Source: Huintestinicola sp050874005 (lineage in GTDB: Bacteria > Bacillota > Clostridia > Oscillospirales > Ruminococcaceae). Taken from it: 64,000 nt of DNA. Each line of letters begins with the position of its first letter. Position 1 is the first letter of the stretch. The stretch lies in the NCBI RefSeq assembly GCF_050874005.1, contig NZ_JBNMJV010000006.1:38122-102121 (forward strand). Reading direction: 5' to 3'. This document shows positions 41,749 to 50,979 of the stretch, in pieces. Below the pieces are notes generated by a model. It was not told where the DNA came from. It worked only from the letters and a program-made list of their open reading frames with translations, and ran no database searches. A program made the translations under genes and the position numbers.

Positions 41749-44700
41749 TTATATGATGATATTTTCGGGAGAAAGCTCCGTCTTTACCGCCGTACCAAGC
41801 TCAAATGAGTAAAGATACGCTTCGGAAACAGGCTTTCCGAGAATAAGGGAAAGAGCCTTTGCGTAAAGATAAAGCTGCATACTGTAGCGGGCTTTAAGCT
41901 GTTCGGGAGTGATGTATCTGTCTGTCTTGTAGTCAATAAGTATCAGTCCGCCGTCCTCCTCAAAGAGCAGATCGGCAACGCCCTGCAGCATTCCCTCGGT
42001 ATTATTATAAACCCTCAGCCCCGAATTGTCAAGAATTTCTTCATCAATACACAGATCGGCGATCTTCACCAGAAATTTTCTTTCCCTCATAACATTGCCC
42101 GAGCGGATAAGTCTGCCGCAAATGTCGCTGTCAAGGAATGTTCCTATCATATCGGGGTCGGCGCATTCTGCCTGTTTTTCGGTAAGATGTCCTAATCTGC
42201 AAAGGCGTGCGGCTTCCTCGGAAATGGCTTTGTCACGTTCACCCGACGGTACAGCCGCAAGCTTTTTTATATCGCAGTACTGCATAAATTCGTGAACAGC
42301 GGTGCCTCGGTCGGCGGCGGATATTCCTGCCACAGCCTTCTTTGCAGCTTTTTTCCGGGCAGTCTCACCGAAAAATCTTCTTAGCCTCGGCTCGTGCTTT
42401 TTGGCTATCTCGCTTACGGTAAGCTTTGAAGCGGTAACGGACAGGGTATCGTCATAATCGCAGACAAGGTTTTCTCTGAGAAGCTTTGCCCTGTTTTCAT
42501 CGGGCAGGGCAGCAGGGGAAGCTGTTTCCTCCTCCGAAACCCTTTCTTCGGAAATTTTTCCGCCTGTGAACATTACCTTGCATTCACCCAAATGCTTTTC
42601 GGAAATGTTATCGCCGTTTTCAAAAAGGGACAGCGCCACATCAAGCCATTGTTCCATACACATACATTCGCCCACCGCTTCACGGCAGTCAAATCCCGTT
42701 TCGGTCTTTACGATAAGCTCGGCAAGCTCACTTCGCCTGTCGCCCACAGTACGCTTTGAGCTTATAGGCTCGCTGTCGTTTCTTCGGGTGATGAAAAGCT
42801 TGTATTTTGCTCGGGTGAGAGCCACGTAAAGGAGCATCATTTCCTCGTCACGCTGGCTCTTTTTCAGCATTTCGCTGAGCACCTCTCTGGGGAATGACTC
42901 GTAAACGGCATACTTTGCCCCGTCTGTTATCCGAAAGCCCACGCTGCTGCCGCTTCCGTCGGGGAATGGTGAGAATACTATCTTGCCCGAGGTGTCCCTC
43001 AGATTGAATTTCACAAAGCTTCGGCAGAGGAATACAAAGGGATATTCAAGTCCCTTGGATCTGTGAATGGTCTTAATGGAAACGCTGTCGCTAATGGACG
43101 AAACTGCCGAGGCGGACTGGAAATCCTTCTTGTTTCGGAGCATTGAGTCGATAAACCGCAGAAATCCGCTTAATCCCCCCGAGCCGTTTTTGTCAAATTT
43201 CTCCGCATAGATGGGCAGGAGCCTGAGATTTGCCTTCTTCTTTGCGCTGTCCTTGTAGACCGATACCACCGCCATAAAATCCGTTCTGCTGTAAATAAAC
43301 TCGATAAGCTCTGCGGCGGTGTGGACGGCGGCGTATTCTCTCAGCCTGCCGAACACCTCAAGGAAATTCTCACATTGCCTTTTAAGCTTTTCGGGAACGT
43401 CCTTTTTGCCCATTGAGGACAGCAGAATATCGTTATAGACCGAAGAGCTGCGCTTTACTCTCAGCCTTGCCATATCCTCGGCGGTGAACATAAACATAGG
43501 TGACATCAGCACCGATGCCATAGGCACGTCAAGGGTGCAGTTGTCGATACATCTGAGCAGATTTATAAGCACTGATATCTCTCTTGAGCCGAGATAGCTT
43601 TCCTCCGCAGGTCCCTGCACGCTTATGCCAAGCTCTTCGAGACAGCTTACATATATCCCTGCCTTTTTCACTCCACGCATAAGTATGCATATATCCGATG
43701 GGCGGACGGGTCTTATCTCGCCGTTTTCCTCTATTTTCTCGTTTTCAAGAAGCTCCTTTATGCGCACAGCGGTGCATTTTGCTTCGATGATATCGAGAGA
43801 GGAAAGCCCACCGTCGTCTTCGGTCAGAGCAGCGCTATCTTCATTGTCGGAGTCTTCTTCTTCGTCCTCTTCTTCGGAAACGGAAGGGGGGAGAGTTATT
43901 ATTTCCGTGGGACCGTAAATATCCCCGATACCTGCGCCCTCGATAAGCTTTGCGGTATCATCGTACAGAACGCTGCCGTTTTCCTCGGACATTATGCTGC
44001 CGAAAACAGCGTTTACAAATTCCACCACCCCGTGGGAGCTTCGGAAATTGCGGTTAAGATATATCCTTGCCCTGTCGGTGCTTCCGTCGTCGGCATAGTC
44101 AACGCTCTCTCTGATATTTGCAAGGAAAATGGTAGGGTCGGAGCAGCGGAAGCGGTAAATGGACTGCTTCACATCTCCCACAGCAAAGAAATTGGTTCCC
44201 GGAGCTTCGGCGCTGCCGCCCTTTGAGAGCATACGGAAAATAAGCTCCTGAACGGCGGTGGAGTCCTGAAATTCGTCTATCATAACGATGTGGAAATAGT
44301 CGGAAAGCTCCTTTGCAAGGGGTGTGGGGGAGATGTTTCCGCTTTCGTCACGGCTGCACAGAAGTTCCACCGCAAGCTGCTCTGCGTCGGAAAAGCTGAG
44401 GGCGTTTTTTTCGCTTCTGAGCCGCTTTTCCTCTGCGAAAATATCGCTCATAAGGGCAAACAGCAGCCTGCATATCTCACCGTGACGGGTGAAATCGTAA
44501 AAAAGGTCGGAGAGGGTGTATCTTCCCGAAAGCTTTTTTACGGTGTCAAGACTTTCGTTACGAAGCTTTTTGCCCTTGTCAAGCACCTCCTGAGAGGGTG
44601 CGGCGGTATAGCTGTCCGCCTTTTTTGCACCTGCTGGCTTGACTTTGTATTTAAAGGATTTGCTGAGAGTAAGCCTTGGAGTGACCTTCAGACTTTCTCC

Positions 44701-45651
44701 CGAAAATGGGAAAAACAGGTCTGCTTCAAGCTTCATTCCCATTACAGCGGCGGAATTTTTTTCGCCATCAAGTACGGTTATTATCCCCTTAGCCTTTTCA
44801 AGAGAGGAAAGTGTGTCGGCATAGGGCTTTTCATCGGAGCCGCTTGTTTTAAGGCTTATTTCGGAAATTATCTTTTCATATTCGGAAATAAGCATATCTG
44901 CGGCACTATTAAGGCTGTCAAGGGCTTTGGCAAGCTTTGTTTTTGCGTTTTTCAGATAATAGGCGATAAGCGGGTCGTTAAGCAGTTCGTTTTTCAGTTC
45001 TTCGGAAACGCCTTCGGAGCAGCATTTTTCAAGAATATCTGCCGTATGCTCATATGCGGCGGCAATATTGTTCATTTTGTCCTCGGGGAAGGGGAGAGCA
45101 AGCAGCTTGCTTCTGAGGGGCGGAATGACCGCCGCAAGCCTTTCATCGTTTCGTGAATCGGGACAGAAAAAATCCGTCAGCCGCTTCATATCCTCCGAAC
45201 GGTCGGAAAACCATCTGTCGAAAACATTTTCCGCAGCCTGCGCCGAAATTGCGTCGTCCTCGGACTGGTCAAGCACACGAAAGCCCGAGTCAACGTCAAT
45301 AAGTGCAGAGTTTCCCCGTATCAAATCAAAGCAGAATGAGTGTATGGTAGATATCTTTGCCGAGGGGATAAGGGACTGCTGAGATACCAGCCAGTCATTC
45401 TCGGAGTCTTGTTCTGCCGCCTCCGCAAGCTTGGCGCAGAGTCTCTGCTTCATCTGTGCGGCGGCGTCGTTTGTGAATGTGACCACCACTATCCTGTCCG
45501 CCGAAACGGGGTCATTTCTGTCCGAAAGGATACGCAGGAGCTTTTCCACCAAAACGGCGGTCTTTCCGCTTCCTGCGGCGGCTGATACCACTGCCGCCCT
45601 GTTTCTTACGTTTATGGCGGCGCATTGTTCGGGAGTCCAGTTTGGTGCCAT
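41749..45651 (-). CDS. addA: AddA helicase-nuclease subunit
   Basis: 1300 residues. With AddB it processes double-strand breaks and loads RecA in recombination repair. UvrD-type helicase motifs: AAAGSGKTAVLVEKLLR (Walker A), VVTFTNDAAAQMKQRL (Ia), MIDEFQDSTAVQE (II), FAVGDVKQSIYRFR (III), IKTIHRSKGLEYPFVFL (V) and LLYVALTRAKYKLFI (VI). A C-terminal RecB-type nuclease has LILIDYKTDRY with the metal Asp and the catalytic Lys. It follows addB by 18 bp, as in other Firmicutes. Confidence 0.97.
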   Translation of the reverse strand: MAPNWTPEQCAAINVRNRAAVVSAAAGSGKTAVLVEKLLRILSDRNDPVSADRIVVVTFTNDAAAQMKQRLCAKLAEAAEQDSENDWLVSQQSLIPSAKISTIHSFCFDLIRGNSALIDVDSGFRVLDQSEDDAISAQAAENVFDRWFSDRSEDMKRLTDFFCPDSRNDERLAAVIPPLRSKLLALPFPEDKMNNIAAAYEHTADILEKCCSEGVSEELKNELLNDPLIAYYLKNAKTKLAKALDSLNSAADMLISEYEKIISEISLKTSGSDEKPYADTLSSLEKAKGIITVLDGEKNSAAVMGMKLEADLFFPFSGESLKVTPRLTLSKSFKYKVKPAGAKKADSYTAAPSQEVLDKGKKLRNESLDTVKKLSGRYTLSDLFYDFTRHGEICRLLFALMSDIFAEEKRLRSEKNALSFSDAEQLAVELLCSRDESGNISPTPLAKELSDYFHIVMIDEFQDSTAVQELIFRMLSKGGSAEAPGTNFFAVGDVKQSIYRFRCSDPTIFLANIRESVDYADDGSTDRARIYLNRNFRSSHGVVEFVNAVFGSIMSEENGSVLYDDTAKLIEGAGIGDIYGPTEIITLPPSVSEEEDEEEDSDNEDSAALTEDDGGLSSLDIIEAKCTAVRIKELLENEKIEENGEIRPVRPSDICILMRGVKKAGIYVSCLEELGISVQGPAEESYLGSREISVLINLLRCIDNCTLDVPMASVLMSPMFMFTAEDMARLRVKRSSSVYNDILLSSMGKKDVPEKLKRQCENFLEVFGRLREYAAVHTAAELIEFIYSRTDFMAVVSVYKDSAKKKANLRLLPIYAEKFDKNGSGGLSGFLRFIDSMLRNKKDFQSASAVSSISDSVSIKTIHRSKGLEYPFVFLCRSFVKFNLRDTSGKIVFSPFPDGSGSSVGFRITDGAKYAVYESFPREVLSEMLKKSQRDEEMMLLYVALTRAKYKLFITRRNDSEPISSKRTVGDRRSELAELIVKTETGFDCREAVGECMCMEQWLDVALSLFENGDNISEKHLGECKVMFTGGKISEERVSEEETASPAALPDENRAKLLRENLVCDYDDTLSVTASKLTVSEIAKKHEPRLRRFFGETARKKAAKKAVAGISAADRGTAVHEFMQYCDIKKLAAVPSGERDKAISEEAARLCRLGHLTEKQAECADPDMIGTFLDSDICGRLIRSGNVMRERKFLVKIADLCIDEEILDNSGLRVYNNTEGMLQGVADLLFEEDGGLILIDYKTDRYITPEQLKARYSMQLYLYAKALSLILGKPVSEAYLYSFELGTAVKTELSPENIII

Positions 45652-45669
45652 AGTTCATTGTTCCTTTCG

Positions 45670-48600
45670 TTAGTTTTCTTCGGTTTCGGTATCATCGGCG
45701 GGGAAAATGCTGCCGCTTCTGGTTTTCGGTGAGGGATAATTTCCGCACACCTCCGCATAATCGCAGTTGTCGCAGGGACAGGCGCATTTCAGCTTTTTAT
45801 TGCTAAGTGGACTGGCAGGTATATATCCCTCGTCAAGAGCCTGTGCAAGCCCTTGGAGAAGCTTTTCTGCCTTGTTTATATCGGCGCAAAGCTCCTCCTC
45901 GGTGAACACGTTTGACACCTGTGCTTCACCGTCTTTGAATTTAAGCTTTGCGGGAATGTAAACCAGGCTGTCGCTGCCGCATTCAAAGAGATCGTTCTGC
46001 ATTGCGGTGAGAATGTTTCTGTCGTCAAGTATCTCGCCTTTCATTCTGAACGAGCTCATTTCCGTCTGCTCGGGAGAAATGTCGTCATTTCTGTTTTTCA
46101 TTGACAGCTTCGGGGCTTTCATCGGCACGTACATTACGCCTGCCGGTTCAAAGTTTTGTTTATCTGTGGGTTCACCTTTTCTCGTTAGTGCCCAGAGATA
46201 GAAAAACATCTGCATATTTATCCCAAGGTCAAGCTGACCACGCACAAATTCCTTGGAGCCTGTTTTGTAGTCTATTATCCTGAGATATATCTTACCGCCG
46301 TTTTTCTCGTCGATATATGCGTCCACACGGTCTGCGGTGCCCGAGAAATTAACTCCCATACCGTCTTCCCTGTCCGATCTTGCGGTGCAGGGGGCAGACT
46401 TCAGCTTTTCGTAAAGTCTTGCATAAATTTCTTCTTCGGCTCCTGATATTTCGGGCAATTCGTTCTCCGTGTTTTTCCTGCTTGAAATACCCACAGGCAG
46501 CTCGCAGGCAACGGGAACAAAATCCGAACGCATAAGCTCCTCCTGCATATGGAGAATGACCTTGAGGACAAGCTCTGCGGCGATGTTCAGATAAAATTCA
46601 AAGCTGCTTTTCTTTGCAAATCCGCCTCCAAGATTATCTCTTATATATTCATCAGCGGAAAGTGCCACAGAACCGAGGATATCCTCCTTTGTGAGCTTTA
46701 AAAAGCTTTGCTTGGAGTGTTTTATAAAAATATCCTGCATACATTTGTGGATAATATTTCCCTGTATCATAGGGTTAAGGTCGTTTTTCTGAAGCGGATA
46801 TATGCCCAGACCCTTTTTGCAGAAAAACATAAAGGGACATTTGCTGAAATCCTCAAAGCGTGAGGGGGATATTTCGGCGTTTGAGCCGTAAAGCCGCTTG
46901 CTAAGCGTTCTGTCGTTTATGCGGTGCTCTGTACCCGTATCAATTGAGTCGATGTATTCAAATCTGCTTTTGTAGACGGGGTCCTTTGAAAGCTCTGCAC
47001 GGACTGTGGCAAAATCTCCGTCACCCGGGTCAAAGCCTTCAGTCGCAGCGGCATAGGCAGACTCCTTCGTGCGGCAGAAAAAGAGCATATCAAGCTCATC
47101 TGTATTTATCCTTTTAACGCCCTCAAGGGCACAGCATATTTCTGCGATAAGGGCGGAGGGATACATAGGCGAGCCGTCGGATGAAGCCGCCTCACAGGAA
47201 ACATACAGCTTCTCAGAGGGGCTGCACAGAGCCTTGAAAGCGTTGAAGCGTTCCTCCTCGATACGGTTTTTCACATCTCCCGAAAGGTCGTGAGAGGACT
47301 CTCTGAAAAACTCTCTTTCCCTCTCGGAAAAGGTTACGCTTTCGCCCGTTACAAAGGGGAAAACGCCGTCGTTTGCGTGCATTACGAAAACTATCCTCGG
47401 GTTTGAGAGACGGGCAAGGTCCGACTGCTGTGCGGCTACCGAGTCAAGGGCTTCGGGGGGACTTGAAAGAGTTATGCCCGATGCGCTGAGGGTGAATATC
47501 TCACGAAATTCCGAAAGGGATATTTTATCGGGAAGGGCAGTCTCAAGTCCGGAAAGGATACTGTCAAGCTGAGCCAGCAGCCGTTCATTTTCACGCTTTT
47601 CAAGTCTTTCGTCAAAGCAGTATTTTCCGCCTGTCTTTCCGCTCTCTTCGGAGGGCAGGGAGGTAAATTCAAGCAGATTTTCCTCCGCAGGTATGGAAGC
47701 CATAAAGCGGCGTATCGCCCTGCATATTTCCGCTCCCGTTTTGTCGGCGCAGTCCTTTCTGAGAGTGAGGATCGGTTCAAGAAGCCTGTTTTTGATATCG
47801 TCAATGCCCTTGTAGGTCTCGTCCGTTTCGGGGAAAGGCTTTTCCCAGAGCTCACCGTCAATGTCCCAGGTGTAGCAGTAATTTTCAAGCTTTAAAAGCT
47901 CCTCGTCAGGCTCAAGAGTGTAAATGCTGCATAGCTCGCCGTCCTTTTCGTATGAGACCGGAGGCTTGGCAAGACCTGTTTTTGCGTATCTCAGAAGTGT
48001 TTCGGTGGATATGCGCTTTGCGGAGGCAAGCTCTAAGGCGGCGTTTATCATTATCATAAGCCGCTTATGTGCCGCAGACTGCTTTTTGTCGGAATAATAG
48101 GGGATATCGTATCTCTCAAATGCGGCGGAAAGAATGGAAATATCATCGTTCATTGTGCGGCTGAGAACGGCGATATCCTTGTATCTGAGGCTTTTATCCT
48201 CGGAAATGAGCCGCTTTATCTCAGAGCATATGTAGTCACATTCACTGTAGATATCGGGAGCATTTACAACGGTGACAGATTCTCCCGAAGCGGCATTTTT
48301 TGCTTTCGGAAGTCTCATAAGCTTGTCGGAAAGGGTAAAAAGCCCATCGTTTTTATACCGTTTGTTTTCGGTGAATTTTTTCGTCTCGGTCCTGATGTCA
48401 AGCTTCCCTGCAATGGACATAATTCTTGCGGCGGTCTTTGTAACGGCGGTAAAGGGAGAATACCCCGTCTGCGAAAGGCTGTCGGAGGTAAGGCATACAG
48501 TAAGGTCGGTGCAGTCCGAGAGCATTGTTTCCATAAGACCGTACTGGTCTCCCGTAAAGCTTTTGAACTCGTCCATAAAAATGCTCATACCCTTGAAATA

Positions 48601-49194
48601 GCCGCATTCACGTGCATATTCGGCGGCGATACGGGAATCAAGCATAGGGTCACGAAGCTCCAGCTTTGAAAGCTCCTCGGTAAATCTTGAGTAGATAAGA
48701 AAAATGTCCGTCAGCTTATCCCGCATATTTTCGGGAGCTTTTCCCGCAAGCTCGCCCATTATTTCGGGGGTAACGCCGCTGTGGATAAGCTCGCTTATCA
48801 TTGTCAGGGCCGTGGCGGTGAAGTTAGGGCGTGATGCCTGCTTTTGAAAATATAGCAGAGCGTCCTCGGAGACTGCTTTTTTTATGGCTTTGTACATGAC
48901 CGCAGTTTTGACGGTGGAGTCGGCAGCCTGCTTTTCGGGAGCGTGACTATGGCTGAAAATATCCCGTACAAGACGTGAAAATGACCACACTTCCGTATTT
49001 CCGCTGTTGAAAAGTCCGCAGCCCATTGAATTATAAAGCATATGCTCGTATTCAAAGGTGAACTGGTCGGGGACGATAACGCATATGCTTCTGCTTTCGC
49101 CCGATTTTCGTATCAGCTCCGCTTCTTCCCTTATCCTGTTCATCATTGCGGCGGATTTGCCTGTGCCTGTGGTGCCGTAATAAATATTCAGCAT
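45670..49194 (-). CDS. addB: AddB helicase-nuclease subunit
   Basis: 1174 residues, the partner of AddA. The N-terminus carries a Walker A (YYGTTGTGKSAAMMNRI). The C-terminal nuclease has RIIDYKTGSKEF. The iron-sulfur cysteines are visible: one in FSKCPFMFF and the C-x2-C-x5-C set in CDNCDYAEVC, which staples the nuclease domain as in B. subtilis AddB. Length is as expected. A TATAAT (49241-49246) upstream may be its promoter, with a poor -35. Confidence 0.96.
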   Translation of the reverse strand: MLNIYYGTTGTGKSAAMMNRIREEAELIRKSGESRSICVIVPDQFTFEYEHMLYNSMGCGLFNSGNTEVWSFSRLVRDIFSHSHAPEKQAADSTVKTAVMYKAIKKAVSEDALLYFQKQASRPNFTATALTMISELIHSGVTPEIMGELAGKAPENMRDKLTDIFLIYSRFTEELSKLELRDPMLDSRIAAEYARECGYFKGMSIFMDEFKSFTGDQYGLMETMLSDCTDLTVCLTSDSLSQTGYSPFTAVTKTAARIMSIAGKLDIRTETKKFTENKRYKNDGLFTLSDKLMRLPKAKNAASGESVTVVNAPDIYSECDYICSEIKRLISEDKSLRYKDIAVLSRTMNDDISILSAAFERYDIPYYSDKKQSAAHKRLMIMINAALELASAKRISTETLLRYAKTGLAKPPVSYEKDGELCSIYTLEPDEELLKLENYCYTWDIDGELWEKPFPETDETYKGIDDIKNRLLEPILTLRKDCADKTGAEICRAIRRFMASIPAEENLLEFTSLPSEESGKTGGKYCFDERLEKRENERLLAQLDSILSGLETALPDKISLSEFREIFTLSASGITLSSPPEALDSVAAQQSDLARLSNPRIVFVMHANDGVFPFVTGESVTFSEREREFFRESSHDLSGDVKNRIEEERFNAFKALCSPSEKLYVSCEAASSDGSPMYPSALIAEICCALEGVKRINTDELDMLFFCRTKESAYAAATEGFDPGDGDFATVRAELSKDPVYKSRFEYIDSIDTGTEHRINDRTLSKRLYGSNAEISPSRFEDFSKCPFMFFCKKGLGIYPLQKNDLNPMIQGNIIHKCMQDIFIKHSKQSFLKLTKEDILGSVALSADEYIRDNLGGGFAKKSSFEFYLNIAAELVLKVILHMQEELMRSDFVPVACELPVGISSRKNTENELPEISGAEEEIYARLYEKLKSAPCTARSDREDGMGVNFSGTADRVDAYIDEKNGGKIYLRIIDYKTGSKEFVRGQLDLGINMQMFFYLWALTRKGEPTDKQNFEPAGVMYVPMKAPKLSMKNRNDDISPEQTEMSSFRMKGEILDDRNILTAMQNDLFECGSDSLVYIPAKLKFKDGEAQVSNVFTEEELCADINKAEKLLQGLAQALDEGYIPASPLSNKKLKCACPCDNCDYAEVCGNYPSPKTRSGSIFPADDTETEEN

Positions 49195-49279
49195 TAGTCT
49201 GACCGTCCTTTATATGGATAATTTTTTTGCGCTTATGTACATTATAGCATTTTGTCTGTGTAAAAATCGTTACATAAAA

Positions 49280-50956
49280 TCAGCTTCGGTGAACTCTTTT
49301 TCGGATATTTTCTGCATTTATTCCGAAGGAGTCGAAAATATCCTTGGCATAGCTCTGCTTCAGAGGTTCGCCACGTTCTATGCGGTAAAGCCGCTTTCCG
49401 CTTTCCTTGTCAACCCCTGCCACAATGCTTACGGGAATGCTCCTGCAGTCGGGGTCTGCGGCGATATCGTCACACCTGTATGCAAGGTCGGTTATATGTG
49501 TGGCATAGATACCTCTTACGCCTATGATACAGAAAATACGGGTTATTTCGGCGGCTATCTCGGCACATTCCTTGGGAGTGGTGCTCTGAATGGACTCGTT
49601 CATCAGCAGGAGACTGTTTTCGGTCACAAGGTCGCTGATTATTTTCAAGTCCTTTATCTCTGTGGTAAAGCGGCTTGCGTTTATGCCCGTTTCCTCTTCC
49701 TTGGGGAAATGGGTGAAGATAAAATCGCAGGGGGATAATTTACAGCTTTCAGCAGGGACGTAAAAGCCGGTCTGAGCCATAAGAAAGCAAAGACCTGCGC
49801 CACGGAGAAAGGTGGTCTTTCCGCCGTTGTTTGCGCCCGTCAGGATAAAAAATCGCCCGCTGTCGTCCATTGTAAGGCTGTTTCGCACCACAAGGTCATC
49901 GCCTTTTGCTTCGGAGTCTGCCGCCGCCGCTTTGAAATAAAAGCAGGGGTCAAAGAGATTTGTTATCTCGGCAGTACGGGGCTTGTCCGTAAATTCGGGG
50001 CGGCACATTTTTATGCCTCTTGCGGTGCAGGACTCTGCTATCCTCGCCATTCCGTCATATATCTCAAGCTGGTCGGTAAGCATTGACAGCCTTGAGAATG
50101 ACAGCCTGTCATAGGCTCTTAGAGCGCTTTCAAGCCGTCTCATATATGATGATGTAAGCTTTTCGAGAGCCTCAAAAAGCGCCCTGTCTGCCTCGCTCAG
50201 ATATCCGTCCTCGTTTGGCAGACCCGAGCGCAGCTTGCCCGATACCACCGTATCTGAATATGCTGTCGTTTTATAAAAAAGCCTGTCGAAAACATTCTGC
50301 TTTTCCCCTGCGGGCTTGTCGGAATAGTTTACTATCCCTGCGGAAACGGGGCGCATTTCCTGGTTGAAATTTATGGCAACGGTGACAGAGCGTATCTTCT
50401 TTGAAAAAGCTTCCTTCAGCTCGGAAATGTCACGCTTCATCTGAGCAAATTCCTCACATTCGCAGCGTTCTTTTATTATCTCAAAAAAACTTCTGAATGC
50501 TTCGGAGCGGATACCGTTTCCAAGCTCTGCGGACAGCTCATTCAGGCTTTCCATACAGGAAATATATGAGTCGAGCATTTCAATGCGGTCTCCCAAAGCG
50601 GTGAAGCTGTCGGGTGAGCCGTTGCCGCCGCTGTTTCTGCTTTCCGTTTCAAGCAGCTTTTCAGCCGCATTGTGTACGGCAGGGGACAGCTTCGGATTGT
50701 TCATCACGTCCTCGAGAGCGTCAAGGCGGTAGTTTATCACATCGGTGTCTGTGCACATTTCACGGAAAAGCTTCTGCACATTCTGAGGATTTCTGCGGCA
50801 TATCATAGATGCCACCGTATCGGTCATAAGGTCGTTTATATATGTGCAGGGGAATTTGTCCGCAAGCTCTGTCCTGCGTCGGTTAAGAGTCTCACGCTTT
50901 TCTGCCGTGGGATAGAGCAGGTCGGGTATATCGGGGAGCGGAGCGGTCTTGTCCAT
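49280..50956 (-). CDS. MutS-like ATPase of unknown role
   Basis: 558 residues from the ATG at 50956 (AAAGGAA upstream). It has no mismatch-recognition domain; a helical clamp-like region covers about residues 50-340 and the MutS-type ATPase follows with Walker A LTGANNGGKTTFLRG (about 373-381). The Walker B region reads LLLMNESIQST where MutS has a D-E pair, so the Walker B Asp is Asn (residue 453) while the Glu is kept. Motif YATHITDLAY supplies the conserved His. It is not MutS1 or MutS2 (no Smr domain). Sits between rqcH and addB. Function unknown. Confidence 0.87.
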   Translation of the reverse strand: MDKTAPLPDIPDLLYPTAEKRETLNRRRTELADKFPCTYINDLMTDTVASMICRRNPQNVQKLFREMCTDTDVINYRLDALEDVMNNPKLSPAVHNAAEKLLETESRNSGGNGSPDSFTALGDRIEMLDSYISCMESLNELSAELGNGIRSEAFRSFFEIIKERCECEEFAQMKRDISELKEAFSKKIRSVTVAINFNQEMRPVSAGIVNYSDKPAGEKQNVFDRLFYKTTAYSDTVVSGKLRSGLPNEDGYLSEADRALFEALEKLTSSYMRRLESALRAYDRLSFSRLSMLTDQLEIYDGMARIAESCTARGIKMCRPEFTDKPRTAEITNLFDPCFYFKAAAADSEAKGDDLVVRNSLTMDDSGRFFILTGANNGGKTTFLRGAGLCFLMAQTGFYVPAESCKLSPCDFIFTHFPKEEETGINASRFTTEIKDLKIISDLVTENSLLLMNESIQSTTPKECAEIAAEITRIFCIIGVRGIYATHITDLAYRCDDIAADPDCRSIPVSIVAGVDKESGKRLYRIERGEPLKQSYAKDIFDSFGINAENIRKRVHRS

Positions 50957-50979
50957 AATCAAAGCTTCCTTTCGTTTTA

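Noticed and set aside
44290..45156. 288-codon plus-strand frame opposite addA
   Set aside because: Antisense shadow of a gene with all helicase motifs.
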